Shown here piece after piece: positions 7,366-16,208 of a stretch of DNA of 64,000 nucleotides. Origin of the DNA: Fimenecus sp900545625 (GTDB lineage Bacteria; Bacillota; Clostridia; Oscillospirales; Acutalibacteraceae); the NCBI GenBank assembly GCA_963931525.1, contig OZ007023.1:806001-870000 (forward strand), in the 5' to 3' direction. Under the pieces are notes generated by a model. The model ran no database searches. It had not been told where the DNA came from and saw only the letters and a list, made by a program, of their open reading frames with translations. Within the stretch, counting starts at the first letter, position 1. The number at the start of each line of letters is the position of its first letter. The position numbers were made by a program, and so were the translations under genes.

Positions 7366-8916
7366 TTACAGCCATTCCACGGTTCCGGGGGGCTTGGAGG
7401 TGATGTCATAGACAACGCGATTGACGCCTTCGACCTCGTTTGTGATGCGGTTGGAGACGGTGGCGAGGATGTCGTAGGGGATGCGCGCCCAATCGGCGGT
7501 CATGAAATCGTCGGTGGTGACGGCGCGGATGGCGATGACATTTTCATACGTGCGATGATCGCCCATAACGCCGACCGCTTTTGCACCCGTAAACACGGTA
7601 AAGAACTGTGCCAGCGCCTTTTCATAGCCGTTTTTCGCCATTTCGTCGCGCAGCACGAAGTCCGCATCCTGTGTGATGCGGATCTTTTCGGCGGTGATCT
7701 CGCCGATGATGCGCACGCCTAAGCCCGGACCCGGGAACGGCTGCCGCCAGACAAGTTCACGCGGAATGCCCAGCTTTTCGCCCACGGCGCGCACCTCGTC
7801 TTTGAACAGGTCGGCAAGCGGCTCGATCACACCGAGAAATTCAACATCCTGCGGGATGTCTCGCTGGTTGTGGTGCGTTTTGATCACGGCGCTGCCCGCG
7901 CCCGTGCCTGAAGCGCCCTTGCCGCTTTCAATACGGTCGGGGTAGATCGTACCCTGCGCAAAATAGGCGTCGCCTTTTGCGCGGGTCTTGATCTCGTCCC
8001 AAAATACCTCATAAAAGGCATCGCCGATAATACCGCGCTTTTCTTCCGGGTCGGTTACGCCTTTAAGCTTTTGTAAAAAGGCGTCCCCACAGTTTACACG
8101 GACAAAATCCATGTCAAAAAGCTGTGTGAAAGTCTGCTCGACAAAATCACCCTCGTTTTTGCGCATCAGCCCCTGGTCGACAAATACGCAGGTCAGCTGT
8201 TTGCCCACAGCACGGGACAAAAGCCCTGCCGCGACGGAGGAATCCACGCCGCCCGAAAGCCCAAGGATCACCTGCTTGTCGCCGATCTTCTCGCGAAGCG
8301 CGGCGACGGTGTCCTCAATAAAGCTGTCCATGACCCAGTCGCCCTTGCAGCCGCAGACCGTGTACAGGAAGTTCCGCAAGATCTGCGTACCGAACGCGGT
8401 GTGCGTGACCTCGGGGTGGAACTGCACGGCATAGAGTTTTTCTGCGGTGTTTTGCATTGCGGCGCACGGGCAGTTGTCCGTGGCGGCGATCGTCTCAAAG
8501 CCTGCGGGCGGTTCGGCGATATAATCGGTGTGGCTCATCCACACCACGCTGTCGGCGGGTACACCGTCAAAAAGCGGACTTTCAGCGGTAACGTGCAAAT
8601 CGATTTTGCCGTATTCCGACACGGGCGCGGTCTCCACCCTGCCGCCGCGCATCCACGCCATAAGCTGGCAGCCGTAGCAGATGCCGAGGATCGGCACGCC
8701 GAGATCTAAAATGTCCTTTGTATAATGCGGGGAGCTTTCGTCATAAACGGAGTTTGGCCCGCCCGTGAAGATGATGCCCTTGTAGCCGTTTTTGCGGATC
8801 ACGGCGAGGTCTGTTGTGTAGGGGAGGATCTCCGCATAAATGTGCAGGTCGCGCACACGTCGTGCGATGAGTTGGTTATACTGCCCGCCGAAATCCAGCA
8901 CCAGAACCTTTTCCAC
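7366..8916 (-). CDS. guaA: GMP synthase (glutamine-hydrolysing), full length
   Basis: 516 residues, the normal two-domain length. The N-terminal class I glutaminase has nucleophile C80 (GICYGCQLMAW) and the H167/E169 pair (QFHPEVTH). The ATP-pyrophosphatase PP-loop is SGGVDSS at 221-227, and the C-terminal dimerization domain ends KPPGTVEWL. It makes GMP from XMP, ATP and glutamine. It lies 24 bases downstream of purA, so the AMP and GMP branches are expressed together. Its 3' end is intact and uninterrupted; the element chose the shorter paralogue instead. Confidence 0.96.
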   Translation of the reverse strand: MEKVLVLDFGGQYNQLIARRVRDLHIYAEILPYTTDLAVIRKNGYKGIIFTGGPNSVYDESSPHYTKDILDLGVPILGICYGCQLMAWMRGGRVETAPVSEYGKIDLHVTAESPLFDGVPADSVVWMSHTDYIAEPPAGFETIAATDNCPCAAMQNTAEKLYAVQFHPEVTHTAFGTQILRNFLYTVCGCKGDWVMDSFIEDTVAALREKIGDKQVILGLSGGVDSSVAAGLLSRAVGKQLTCVFVDQGLMRKNEGDFVEQTFTQLFDMDFVRVNCGDAFLQKLKGVTDPEEKRGIIGDAFYEVFWDEIKTRAKGDAYFAQGTIYPDRIESGKGASGTGAGSAVIKTHHNQRDIPQDVEFLGVIEPLADLFKDEVRAVGEKLGIPRELVWRQPFPGPGLGVRIIGEITAEKIRITQDADFVLRDEMAKNGYEKALAQFFTVFTGAKAVGVMGDHRTYENVIAIRAVTTDDFMTADWARIPYDILATVSNRITNEVEGVNRVVYDITSKPPGTVEWL

Positions 8917-8940
8917 GCGGCCGTCTCCTTTCGTCTTATC

Positions 8941-10215
8941 TTATCTGTAAATGATCGCTTCGCGCTCGGGACCGTTAGAGACCATGTCGATCTTCACGCC
9001 CAGCTCGTTTTCAATGAATTCCACATAGGCACGCGCCTTCTCGGGCAGCGCGTCGTAGTCACGGATGCCGCGGATGTCGCAGTGCCAGCCGGGGAGGACT
9101 TTCAGCACGGGCTTGCACTTTTTGAGAAGCGGCGTGGTGGGAAAGTCCCGCAGCACCTTACCGTCGAGCTCGTAGCCGACGCAGACGGGGATCTCCTCAA
9201 GATAGGAAAGGCAGTCAAGCGCGGTCATGACAACCTTCGTCGCGCCCTGGCAGGCGATGCCGTACCGCGTTGCCACGCAGTCAAACCAGCCCACACGGCG
9301 CGGTCTGCCCGTCGTCGCGCCGAATTCACCCTTGTCACCGCCGTGCAAGCGCAGTTCTTGCGCCTCGGCTTCGTCCAAAATTTCGGAAACGAATTCACCG
9401 GCGCCCACTGCGGAAGAATATGCCTTGGTTACGGCGATGATGTCGGAAATGGACTGCGGCGGCAGCCCCGCGCCCACTGCGCCGTAGGCAGCGAGGGTGG
9501 AGGAGGAGGTCACCATGGGGTAAATGCCGAAGTCGGGATCTTTCAGCGTGCCGAGCTGACCTTCCAAAAGGATCTCTTTGCCGTTTGCGAGCGCGTCGTT
9601 CAGGAATTTCCGTGTATCGCAAACAAACGGTGCGATCATCTCACGGTAGCGCACGCAGGTCTCATACAATTCGTCCTCGGAAAGCAGCGGCTTATGATAA
9701 ACGTATTGTAAAGTCAGGTTTTTGAGCGTGCATATGTTTTTTAGCTTCGCCTTGAGCGTATCGTCGTCAAACAGCTCGTTGACCTGCATGCCGATCTTGG
9801 CGTATTTGTCGCTGAAGAAAGGCGCAATGCCGCTTTTCGTTGAGCCGAATGCGTTTTTGCCGAGCCGTTCTTCTTCATAAACGTCGAACAGGATGTGGTA
9901 GGGCATCAGGATCTGCGCGCGTTCGGAAACCAGCAGCTTCGGGGAAAGCCCCGCACGGCGGATATCTTCCAGCTCTTTGCAGAATTTCTCAATGTCGAGC
10001 GCCACGCCGTTGCCGATGACACAGGTGGTGTGATCGTAGCAGACGCCGCTGGGCATCAGGTGAAACGAAAAACGCCCCTTGTCGTTGATGATGGTGTGCC
10101 CCGCGTTTGCGCCGCCCTGAAAGCGGACGACGACGTCTGCCTTTTCGGCAAACATATCGGTGATCTTGCCTTTGCCTTCGTCGCCCCAGTTTGCGCCGAC
10201 GATCGCCTTGACCAT
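8941..10215 (-). CDS. purA: Adenylosuccinate synthetase
   Basis: 424 residues from the ATG at 10215, which follows AGGAGG. Upstream in-frame extension has no family match. The P-loop-like GANWGDEGKGKITD lies at 7-20 and GGANAGHT follows at about 38-45. Further family landmarks are STKSGIAPFFSDKYAK, GATTGRPRRVGWFD and the C-terminal LPGW. It joins IMP and aspartate using GTP, the first committed step to AMP. It is the first gene of an operon with guaA, ddh and the second GMP synthase, under a consensus promoter about 70 bases upstream. Confidence 0.95.
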   Translation of the reverse strand: MVKAIVGANWGDEGKGKITDMFAEKADVVVRFQGGANAGHTIINDKGRFSFHLMPSGVCYDHTTCVIGNGVALDIEKFCKELEDIRRAGLSPKLLVSERAQILMPYHILFDVYEEERLGKNAFGSTKSGIAPFFSDKYAKIGMQVNELFDDDTLKAKLKNICTLKNLTLQYVYHKPLLSEDELYETCVRYREMIAPFVCDTRKFLNDALANGKEILLEGQLGTLKDPDFGIYPMVTSSSTLAAYGAVGAGLPPQSISDIIAVTKAYSSAVGAGEFVSEILDEAEAQELRLHGGDKGEFGATTGRPRRVGWFDCVATRYGIACQGATKVVMTALDCLSYLEEIPVCVGYELDGKVLRDFPTTPLLKKCKPVLKVLPGWHCDIRGIRDYDALPEKARAYVEFIENELGVKIDMVSNGPEREAIIYR

Positions 10216-10281
10216 AATACGGAAACCTCCTTTAAATATACCCGCTGCATGTGCGGGCAACAGGGGAAAACATACAAAGAA

Positions 10282-10310
10282 ATTATACAATAAGCCCTTG
10301 CCGATGTCAA
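10282..10310 (-). promoter_or_regulatory. Consensus promoter for purA-guaA-ddh operon
   Basis: On the minus strand, TTGACA (10310-10305) and TATAAT (10287-10282) are 17 bases apart, a perfect sigma-A promoter. The leader would be about 60 bases, too short for a purine riboswitch, and none is seen. Confidence 0.8.
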
Positions 10311-10358
10311 CGGCTCGAGCGCGGAAAGCCGAGAAAGCGCGCTGCGTGCCGCAAGCGG

Positions 10359-10910
10359 TCAAACACTGTTGGCCGGTGGCAGCAAACGGATAAACCGTTT
10401 TACACGCGCAGAAAAAATATGTGTGTACAAAGCCAGATATTCCTCAAACGTAACAGAGCCGTTTTTGGTGAGCAGTTCCATCTCCACACCGAAAAGCCGT
10501 ATACGCCACGGCTCGGCCTGCATGCCGGCACGCAGATAAAATGCCTTGCGGCGTTTGCGCTGTTCCAGATTTTCAGCGGGCAGATCCGTGCGCTCGATCT
10601 CTAAGATCAGCCGCCGCGAGCCCAGATGCGTTTCGATCATGTGCAGCACCTCGGATCCGATACCTTTTCCGCGCGCGTTCGGCGAGACGGCAAAGTAGTT
10701 GAGAAGCACAATGTCACGGTGTAAGGCGGTGACGACAAGGCCCAAAAAAGAGCCTGCATCGTCTTCGATGCGAAAGATCTCCATTTCGCCCGCTTTCTGT
10801 TTTCGGGGGATCATCGAAAAAGGCTTGCGTTCCTTGCGCGGGAATGCCGTCCGATACAGGCGGCGCACATCGCGAAGCTGCTTACGGGTTTGTGCACGGA
10901 CAAGCTGCAT
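10359..10910 (-). CDS. GNAT-family N-acetyltransferase
   Basis: 183 residues. The acetyl-CoA-binding motif A is clear at about 68-88 (LNYFAVSPNARGKGIGSEVL), with the Q/R-x-x-G-x-G/A pattern as ARGKGIG, and the C-terminal AFYLRAGM is also typical. The substrate cannot be told from sequence; the basic N-terminus (KQLRDVRRLYRTAFPRKERK) resembles family members annotated as acting on proteins or small molecules. It lies upstream of the purA promoter on the same strand and ends within 50 bases of it, so it is probably a separate transcription unit. Confidence 0.8.
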   Translation of the reverse strand: MQLVRAQTRKQLRDVRRLYRTAFPRKERKPFSMIPRKQKAGEMEIFRIEDDAGSFLGLVVTALHRDIVLLNYFAVSPNARGKGIGSEVLHMIETHLGSRRLILEIERTDLPAENLEQRKRRKAFYLRAGMQAEPWRIRLFGVEMELLTKNGSVTFEEYLALYTHIFSARVKRFIRLLPPANSV

Positions 10911-10997
10911 GATTTTTGAATCCTTTCAGTACAATATCAAAATCAAAACAGCCGCCCGAAACTGTGTCCGAGCGGCAAGGTTTTTCGTATGCGGACT

Positions 10998-11588
10998 TTA
11001 CGCGCTGCGTCTGCGCTTGACAACTGCGGTCGTGACCACGATCGCAGTGATCGCTACCGCCGCAGCACCGCCTATGGCAACATATCTGCCCGCGGTGGAG
11101 GGAATATCGGCATCGGTGATCGTCTGTTCTTCGGAAAGTGCGACTTCCAGCGTGTCACCGTTTGCAAAAGAGAAATTTACAGCATTGTCGTCATTGTCCG
11201 TAGCGGCGGTATCTGTAAAGATAAGACTTGTCGCATCGGCGTCACTGTCCGTGACCCGGAAGGTTACAGTCACGAGCGTCGCGGCAGTTTCCTGTGTCTC
11301 GGTCCAGATCATGAACAGCCCGATCTGCCCGGCGGTGTCGGTATTGGAGGTAGTCATGTTGCCTGCACCGTAGGTGACCTCCTGCACTTCGAGCACCGCA
11401 GCGTCATATTGCAGTGTGCTTTCAAAGGTGGCAAGACCGCTGCCCTCGGGCACCGAGACGGTGAGCGTCAACATGCCATCCTCGGAAACGTCCGCCGCAG
11501 TCTGCGCGGTGACGGAAGCGGCAAAGCTCGGAACAGCGAGCGCCCCCAGCAGGAAGAAAGCCAAAAGAACGGAAACGAGTTTTTTCAT
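10998..11588 (-). CDS. Membrane-anchored protein with a cohesin-like domain
   Basis: 196 residues. A signal peptide (1-23, ending PSFAA) is followed by a single beta-rich domain resembling cohesin or bacterial Ig-like folds (about 24-150; compare LATFESTLQYDAAVLEVQEV). Then come a transmembrane helix (about 166-188) and a KRRRSA stop-transfer tail. Cohesin-type domains display dockerin-bearing proteins or glycans on the cell surface. No dockerin or scaffoldin is visible nearby, so the partner is unknown. The domain call rests on pattern only and could be another carbohydrate-binding-like beta sandwich. Confidence 0.6.
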   Translation of the reverse strand: MKKLVSVLLAFFLLGALAVPSFAASVTAQTAADVSEDGMLTLTVSVPEGSGLATFESTLQYDAAVLEVQEVTYGAGNMTTSNTDTAGQIGLFMIWTETQETAATLVTVTFRVTDSDADATSLIFTDTAATDNDDNAVNFSFANGDTLEVALSEEQTITDADIPSTAGRYVAIGGAAAVAITAIVVTTAVVKRRRSA

Positions 11589-11662
11589 AAATTTCAGAAC
11601 CTTTCCGCGGCGGCGGGCGTCTGCCCGATCCCCCTCTTTTTACTGTGCAATTTATATAAATC

Positions 11663-11692
11663 ATCATACCATAAAAGTACACGGGCTGTCAA
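11663..11692 (-). promoter_or_regulatory. Promoter of the cohesin-like gene
   Basis: On the minus strand, TTGACA (11692-11687) and TATGAT (11668-11663) are 18 bases apart, about 75 bases before the ATG. Confidence 0.6.
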
Positions 11693-11724
11693 ACAAAATC
11701 CCGCGACAGCCGCACGCGGACGCG

Positions 11725-11753
11725 TTGACTTCCCGAAAAAAACGGGGTACAAT
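11725..11753 (+). promoter_or_regulatory. Promoter of the glycerophosphodiesterase gene
   Basis: TTGACT (11725-11730) and TACAAT (11748-11753) are 17 bases apart. The spacer itself is a small palindrome, CCCG-A7-CGGG, which could be an operator. It is back-to-back with the promoter of the cohesin-like gene. Confidence 0.65.
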
Positions 11754-11800
11754 ACAGAAAACGAAAGATCTTGCCGTGCAGAAAAGAGGTTGAAAAACAT

Positions 11801-12781
11801 ATGATGACGTTTTGTATCGTGCTGGGTTGCGTTTTGGCGGTGCTTGGGGTGTTTTATCTTGTGATCTCGCACGATTACCGTGACGCGGTCGTGCCTGTGC
11901 CGGATAAAGCGGATACTGCGCGCAATCCGTATATCGTCCCCACCGGGCGCAGCATGGTTGTTGCGCACCGTTTGGGCGGCGGCATTTCGCCCGAAAATAC
12001 GCTCATGGCGCTCAAAAACTGCGTGGAGGTCGAAGCTTTGCCCGTGGACATCTTCGAGTTTGATGTGCATCTGACGAAAGACGGCCAGCTGATCCTGCTG
12101 CACGACGAGACCTTTGACCGCACCTCCAACGCCGAGGAAGCGTTTGGACGCAAAGGCGTTCTGCCGCACGAAAAGACCTACGAAGAATTACAGGTGCTCA
12201 ACCTCGGCGAGCATTTCAAGACAGCGTCGGGCGACACGCCGTACAAGGGGCTTCGCGGGGCGGACATTCCGCCTGATTTGCACGTGGCGCGCCTGCGGGA
12301 TGTGTTCGCTTATTTTCGGGAGCGCAAGTCCTACGGCTTTGTGATCGAGATCAAGGACGGCAAGGCGCTCGGCCGCCGCGCCGCCGATGCGCTGTACGCG
12401 GCTTTACAAGAATACGATATGCTGCGGCGCGTGGTCGTAGGCACCTTCCACGGCGAGATCACAGCGTATATGGAAGAAACCTATCCCGACATGCTGCGTT
12501 CGGCCGGTATCCGAGAGGTGGCGGGCTTTTACTTTTCGAGCCTGTTCGGGATCCGCCACAAGCCGGGGCATTACCATTTTGACGCATTGCAGATCCCGAC
12601 AAATGATTATGTGTTTCAGCTGGGGACTTCCCGGCTTGTGAACTATGCGCACAAATACAACATCGCCGTGCAGTATTGGACGATCAACGACCCTGCCGAG
12701 GTGCGGCGGCTTTCCTGCCTCGGCGCGGACGCGATCATGAGCGACCATCCTGAAATGGCGAGCAAAGAGCTGCGCGGGTAA
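11801..12781 (+). CDS. Glycerophosphodiester phosphodiesterase, membrane-anchored
   Basis: 326 residues from the ATG-ATG at 11801, behind GAGG. Residues 2-22 form one membrane helix. The catalytic domain has H56-R57 (VVAHRLGG), PENT at 64-67, E86 and D88 (FEFDVHLTKDG) and H101 (LLHDETFDRTS), all the GDPD active-site positions. The end (QYWTINDPAEVRRLSCLGAD, then SDHP) is also diagnostic. It hydrolyses glycerophosphodiesters from membrane lipids to glycerol-3-phosphate and an alcohol, probably at the membrane. It is a single-gene unit converging on pflB with a shared terminator. Confidence 0.9.
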   Translation: MMTFCIVLGCVLAVLGVFYLVISHDYRDAVVPVPDKADTARNPYIVPTGRSMVVAHRLGGGISPENTLMALKNCVEVEALPVDIFEFDVHLTKDGQLILLHDETFDRTSNAEEAFGRKGVLPHEKTYEELQVLNLGEHFKTASGDTPYKGLRGADIPPDLHVARLRDVFAYFRERKSYGFVIEIKDGKALGRRAADALYAALQEYDMLRRVVVGTFHGEITAYMEETYPDMLRSAGIREVAGFYFSSLFGIRHKPGHYHFDALQIPTNDYVFQLGTSRLVNYAHKYNIAVQYWTINDPAEVRRLSCLGADAIMSDHPEMASKELRG

Positions 12782-12805
12782 GCGGCTCAATATAAGGAAT
12801 ACAGA

Positions 12806-12850
12806 AAACCGGCCCCGTCCTTTGGCGCTGCCAAGGGACGGGGCCGGTTT
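12806..12850. terminator. Bidirectional terminator between GDPD gene and pflB
   Basis: A long GC stem (AACCGGCCCCGTCC with GGACGGGGCCGGTT) lies between the two convergent genes. Runs of A before and T after it let it work on both strands. Confidence 0.75.
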
Positions 12851-12859
12851 ATTGCGGTT

Positions 12860-15091
12860 TTACATCGCGCTGTGGAACGTGCGCATGATGACCTCGCGCT
12901 GCTGCTCTTTCGAGAGCTTATGGAAGTTGACTGCATAGCCCGAAACGCGGATGGTCAGGTTCGGGTATTTTGTCGGGTCTTCGTATGCCTCCATCAGCAT
13001 TTCGCGGTTGAGGACATTGACGTTAATGTGGTGCGCGTGCTGCTTGAAATAGCCGTCCAGCACGCTGACCAGGTTTTCCGAACGCTCCTCCGGTGTTTTG
13101 CCCAGTGCCTGCGGCACGATGGAGAAGGTGTTGGAAATGCCGTCACGGCACGCGTCATACGGCATTTTTGCCACGGAGTTCAAGGAAGCGAGCGCGCCGT
13201 TCTTCTCGCGGTTGTGCATCGGGTTCGCGCCCGGTGCGAACGGTTCGCCTTTTTTCCGGCCGTCGGGCGTGGCGCCGGTCTTTTTGCCGTAGACCACATT
13301 GGAGGTGATGGTCAGCGCCGACAGCGTGTGGATGGCGTTCCGATAAGTCGGCGTTTTGCGAAGCTCCGTGATGGTGTCCTCTAAGAGCTTTTTGGCAATG
13401 GCGTCTACGCGGTCGTCGTCGTTGCCGTAGGTCGGGAACTCGCCCTCGGTCACAAAGTCCACAATGTGCCCCGCCTCGTCGCGCACAGGGGAAACCTTGG
13501 CATAACGAATCGCGGAAAGGCTGTCCGCCGCGACGGAAAGCCCTGCCACGCCGAACGCCATAAAGCGCGTAACGTCGGTGTCATGCAGCGCCATTTGGAT
13601 CTTTTCATAGGCGTATTTGTCGTGCATGTAGTGGATGACGTTCATCGTATTGACATACAGCCTGCAAAGCCACGAAAGGTAAACGGAAAAACGTCCCGCA
13701 ACTTCATTATAGTCGAGCGTATCGCCCGAAAGGGGCTCCATCTGCGGGCCGACATGCCGGTCGAACACATTGTCATAGCCGCCGTTGATCGCCAGCAGCA
13801 GCAGCTTCGCAAGATTGCAGCGCGCGCCGAAAAACTGCATCTGTTTGCCTACCTGCATGGCGGAGACACAGCAGGCGATAGCGTAATCATCGCCGTAGAT
13901 GGGGCGCATCAGGTCGTCGTTTTCATATTGAATGGCGTCGGTGTCCACGGAGACGCGCGCGCAGAACGTCTTAAACGGCGCGGGCAGCTTCTCCGACCAA
14001 AGCACCGTCAGGTTCGGCTCCGGCGCGGGGCCGAGCGTATACAGCGTGTTGAGCACGCGGTAGGAATTCTTTGTGACAAGCGGCCTGCCGTCTAAGCCTT
14101 GCCCGCCGACGCTTTCGGTGATCCACATCGGGTCGCCGCCGAACAGCTCGTTGTATTCGGGCGTGCGCAGGTGCCGCGCCATACGCAGCTTCAAAACGAA
14201 GTCGTCCATCAGCTCCTGCGCGCCGCTTTCGGTCAGCGTGCCGTTTCGCAGGTCGCGTTCGATATAAATGTCCAGGAATGTCGAGGTGCGCCCCAAGGAC
14301 ATCGCCGCGCCGTTTTGCTCCTTGATCGCGGCAAGGTAGCCGAAATACAGCCACTGGATCGCCTCGCGCGCGTTCGAAGCGGGCGCGCTGATGTCGTAGC
14401 CGTGCAGCTTTGCCATTTCCTTGAGCAGTTCTAAGAAGTGGATCTGCTGGTACAGCTCCTCGCTTTGGCGGATGGCGTCCACATCCATGTTGCCCTGTCC
14501 GATTTTCTGTTTATCCTTTTTCTTTTCGACAATAAGCACATCCACGCCGTACAGCGCCACACGGCGGTAGTCGCCGATGATGCGCCCGCGCCCGTAGGCG
14601 TCGGGAAGTCCCGTCAAAAGCCCGATGTGCCGCGCTGCGCGCATTTCGTCGGTATACACGCGGAACACGCCGTCGTTATGGGTGGTCTTAAAGCTGAAAA
14701 TTTCCTCGATCGTGTCCGAAAGCTTGTAGCCGTAAGCTTTCGCCGCACTGCGCGCCATACGCATCCCGCCGAACGGGTTTACCCCGCGGCGCAGCGGCGC
14801 GTCGGTCTGCAAGCCGACGATCAGCTCGTTGTCTTTGTCAATATAGCCCGCGTCATAGGTGACGAGCGACGAGACGTGCTCGGTGTCCACGTCCAAAACG
14901 CCGCCTTTTTCGCGCTCAGCTTGCATGAGCGCCGCGCATTTTTCCGAAAGCGCCTTGGTGCGGGCGGTCGCCTTTTCCAAAAATGCGCTGTCGCCCGTGT
15001 AAGGCGTGTAGTTCTGCCGGATGAAATCGCGCACGGCGATCTTTTCGCTCCATTCGCCGCGGCGAAAGCCTTCCCACTGTTTGAAATCCAT
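12860..15091 (-). CDS. pflB: Formate C-acetyltransferase (pyruvate formate-lyase)
   Basis: 743 residues, normal for PflB. The active-site cysteine pair is C407-C408 (YAIACCVSAMQVG) and the glycyl-radical site is G718 in RVSGYAVNF near the C-terminus. It splits pyruvate with CoA to acetyl-CoA and formate in anaerobic fermentation. Activity requires the radical SAM activase PflA, whose gene usually lies next door but is absent from this window. GGGAGTGAG precedes the ATG. A promoter at 15250-15278 would give a leader of about 150 bases containing a hairpin. Confidence 0.95.
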   Translation of the reverse strand: MDFKQWEGFRRGEWSEKIAVRDFIRQNYTPYTGDSAFLEKATARTKALSEKCAALMQAEREKGGVLDVDTEHVSSLVTYDAGYIDKDNELIVGLQTDAPLRRGVNPFGGMRMARSAAKAYGYKLSDTIEEIFSFKTTHNDGVFRVYTDEMRAARHIGLLTGLPDAYGRGRIIGDYRRVALYGVDVLIVEKKKDKQKIGQGNMDVDAIRQSEELYQQIHFLELLKEMAKLHGYDISAPASNAREAIQWLYFGYLAAIKEQNGAAMSLGRTSTFLDIYIERDLRNGTLTESGAQELMDDFVLKLRMARHLRTPEYNELFGGDPMWITESVGGQGLDGRPLVTKNSYRVLNTLYTLGPAPEPNLTVLWSEKLPAPFKTFCARVSVDTDAIQYENDDLMRPIYGDDYAIACCVSAMQVGKQMQFFGARCNLAKLLLLAINGGYDNVFDRHVGPQMEPLSGDTLDYNEVAGRFSVYLSWLCRLYVNTMNVIHYMHDKYAYEKIQMALHDTDVTRFMAFGVAGLSVAADSLSAIRYAKVSPVRDEAGHIVDFVTEGEFPTYGNDDDRVDAIAKKLLEDTITELRKTPTYRNAIHTLSALTITSNVVYGKKTGATPDGRKKGEPFAPGANPMHNREKNGALASLNSVAKMPYDACRDGISNTFSIVPQALGKTPEERSENLVSVLDGYFKQHAHHINVNVLNREMLMEAYEDPTKYPNLTIRVSGYAVNFHKLSKEQQREVIMRTFHSAM

Positions 15092-15249
15092 GCTGTCTCA
15101 CTCCCATGAAGATCATTCCTGCAAAACAAAAAGGGCAACCCTGCGTTTTGCAAGATCGCCCAGACGGTCGGCATATATTCGGCGTCGTGCTCCACCGCAG
15201 TTCGTCTGCGTTTTCCCGTCAGTCGCACGCACCGTTTCGTTGTGGTTTC

Positions 15250-15278
15250 AGTATACCGGATTCCCGCAGAAAATGCAA
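15250..15278 (-). promoter_or_regulatory. Promoter candidate for pflB
   Basis: On the minus strand, TTGCAT (15278-15273) and TATACT (15255-15250) are 17 bases apart. The leader to the pflB start contains TGCAAAAC/GTTTTGCA (15120-15127 with 15145-15152) around a GGG-CCC core followed by a U-run. Confidence 0.55.
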
Positions 15279-15353
15279 TAGACAGAATGCACAAGATGTA
15301 AAATGTCTGATTTTAGTTTTTCAAGCGTTTCACACGAGCGTTTTCGCCCGTAC

Positions 15354-15854
15354 TTATATGTGCGTGATGAACGTATACACCGTTTGCGTTTTGGCGTTAT
15401 ACAGCACATATAAATTGTCCGCATATTTGTCCACATTCGGCAAATCGCCCAAAAGACTTTCGTTTTTTCCGAAGTGCTGCCAGATGTATGCCTGCTCTAA
15501 ATCCGGTCGTTCGGACTGTGGTACCTGCACGTCATTTAAAATGGCAGTCAGAGTTTCGAGCGTAGTTGCATCGATGGGCGCGTCAACATATTCTGCAAAA
15601 GCCGCGTCGTCACCGGACTTGACAGTATAAACGCTGTATTCCCACCAGTCGCGGCCTTCCGTTTGCAGGGAGTAGGTCTCTTTTGCAGATTCAGGGAATT
15701 CAATACCCCATGCGTCTGCATAGTAGTTGACGGGTTTGGAGGAACGGATTTGAGATGCGGCAAGCTCTACCCCCAATCCGACGGCAGGAGCAAGGACGAC
15801 CAGCGCCAAAACTGCCGCAACAATAATGAAAATCCATTTTGTTCGCTTTTGCAC
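15354..15854 (-). CDS. Hypothetical membrane-anchored protein
   Basis: 166 residues from a GTG start behind AAAGGAG. After a short basic stretch, residues 8-32 form a signal anchor. The rest is probably outside the cell and is rich in aromatic and acidic residues (for example WWEYSVYTVKSGDD). I do not recognise a family. It is upstream of pflB on the same strand, but pflB has its own promoter candidate in between, so they are probably separate units. Confidence 0.65.
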   Translation of the reverse strand: MQKRTKWIFIIVAAVLALVVLAPAVGLGVELAASQIRSSKPVNYYADAWGIEFPESAKETYSLQTEGRDWWEYSVYTVKSGDDAAFAEYVDAPIDATTLETLTAILNDVQVPQSERPDLEQAYIWQHFGKNESLLGDLPNVDKYADNLYVLYNAKTQTVYTFITHI

Positions 15855-16208
15855 GATAACTCTCCTTTCGTACAGAGGTAACGGTTTACAGCAATTTTAC
15901 AGCGATTTAAGGCGTTTGTAAAAAGCTCCCCGCAAATAACAGCTTTTTCCTTCCGTGTATCAAGCCGGCAGTAAATGAGAGTATACTATCTCGTTTCCTT
16001 TGACATAGAAACACGGCGTCTGCATTTGCAGACGCCGTGTTGAACAGCAAACTCCCTATGCTTTTCCCGCCGTTTCCACGCATACGCCGCAATTGCATAT
16101 TATACCCTCTGCGCCGTACTATACCACAGTCTGCGCCGAAAGACAATGCGCGATTTAAACAAAATTTGCTTTCGCATGTCGAATGCTATAGAAACAGAAA
16201 GGCGAGAC
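15855..16208. other. Intergenic region with a perfect 15-bp hairpin
   Basis: This is the gap between the end of the ABC permease gene and the start of the hypothetical gene. The main feature is AACACGGCGTCTGCA (16010-16024), two bases, and its perfect complement (16027-16041). It lies about 170 bases past the permease stop and has only a weak T-rich flank on the minus strand, so it may be the transporter terminator. No coding sequence is convincing here. Confidence 0.5.

Noticed and set aside
5411..7411. A 666-codon open frame on the plus strand opposite the GMP synthase and ddh genes
   Set aside because: Composition is that of a GC-rich antisense shadow, with many C, R and H residues and no family motif. 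The same holds for 36869-38368 on the plus strand and 55708-57729 on the minus strand.
15907..16146. A 79-codon frame beyond the ABC permease gene
   Set aside because: It runs through a perfect hairpin and has no ribosome site.
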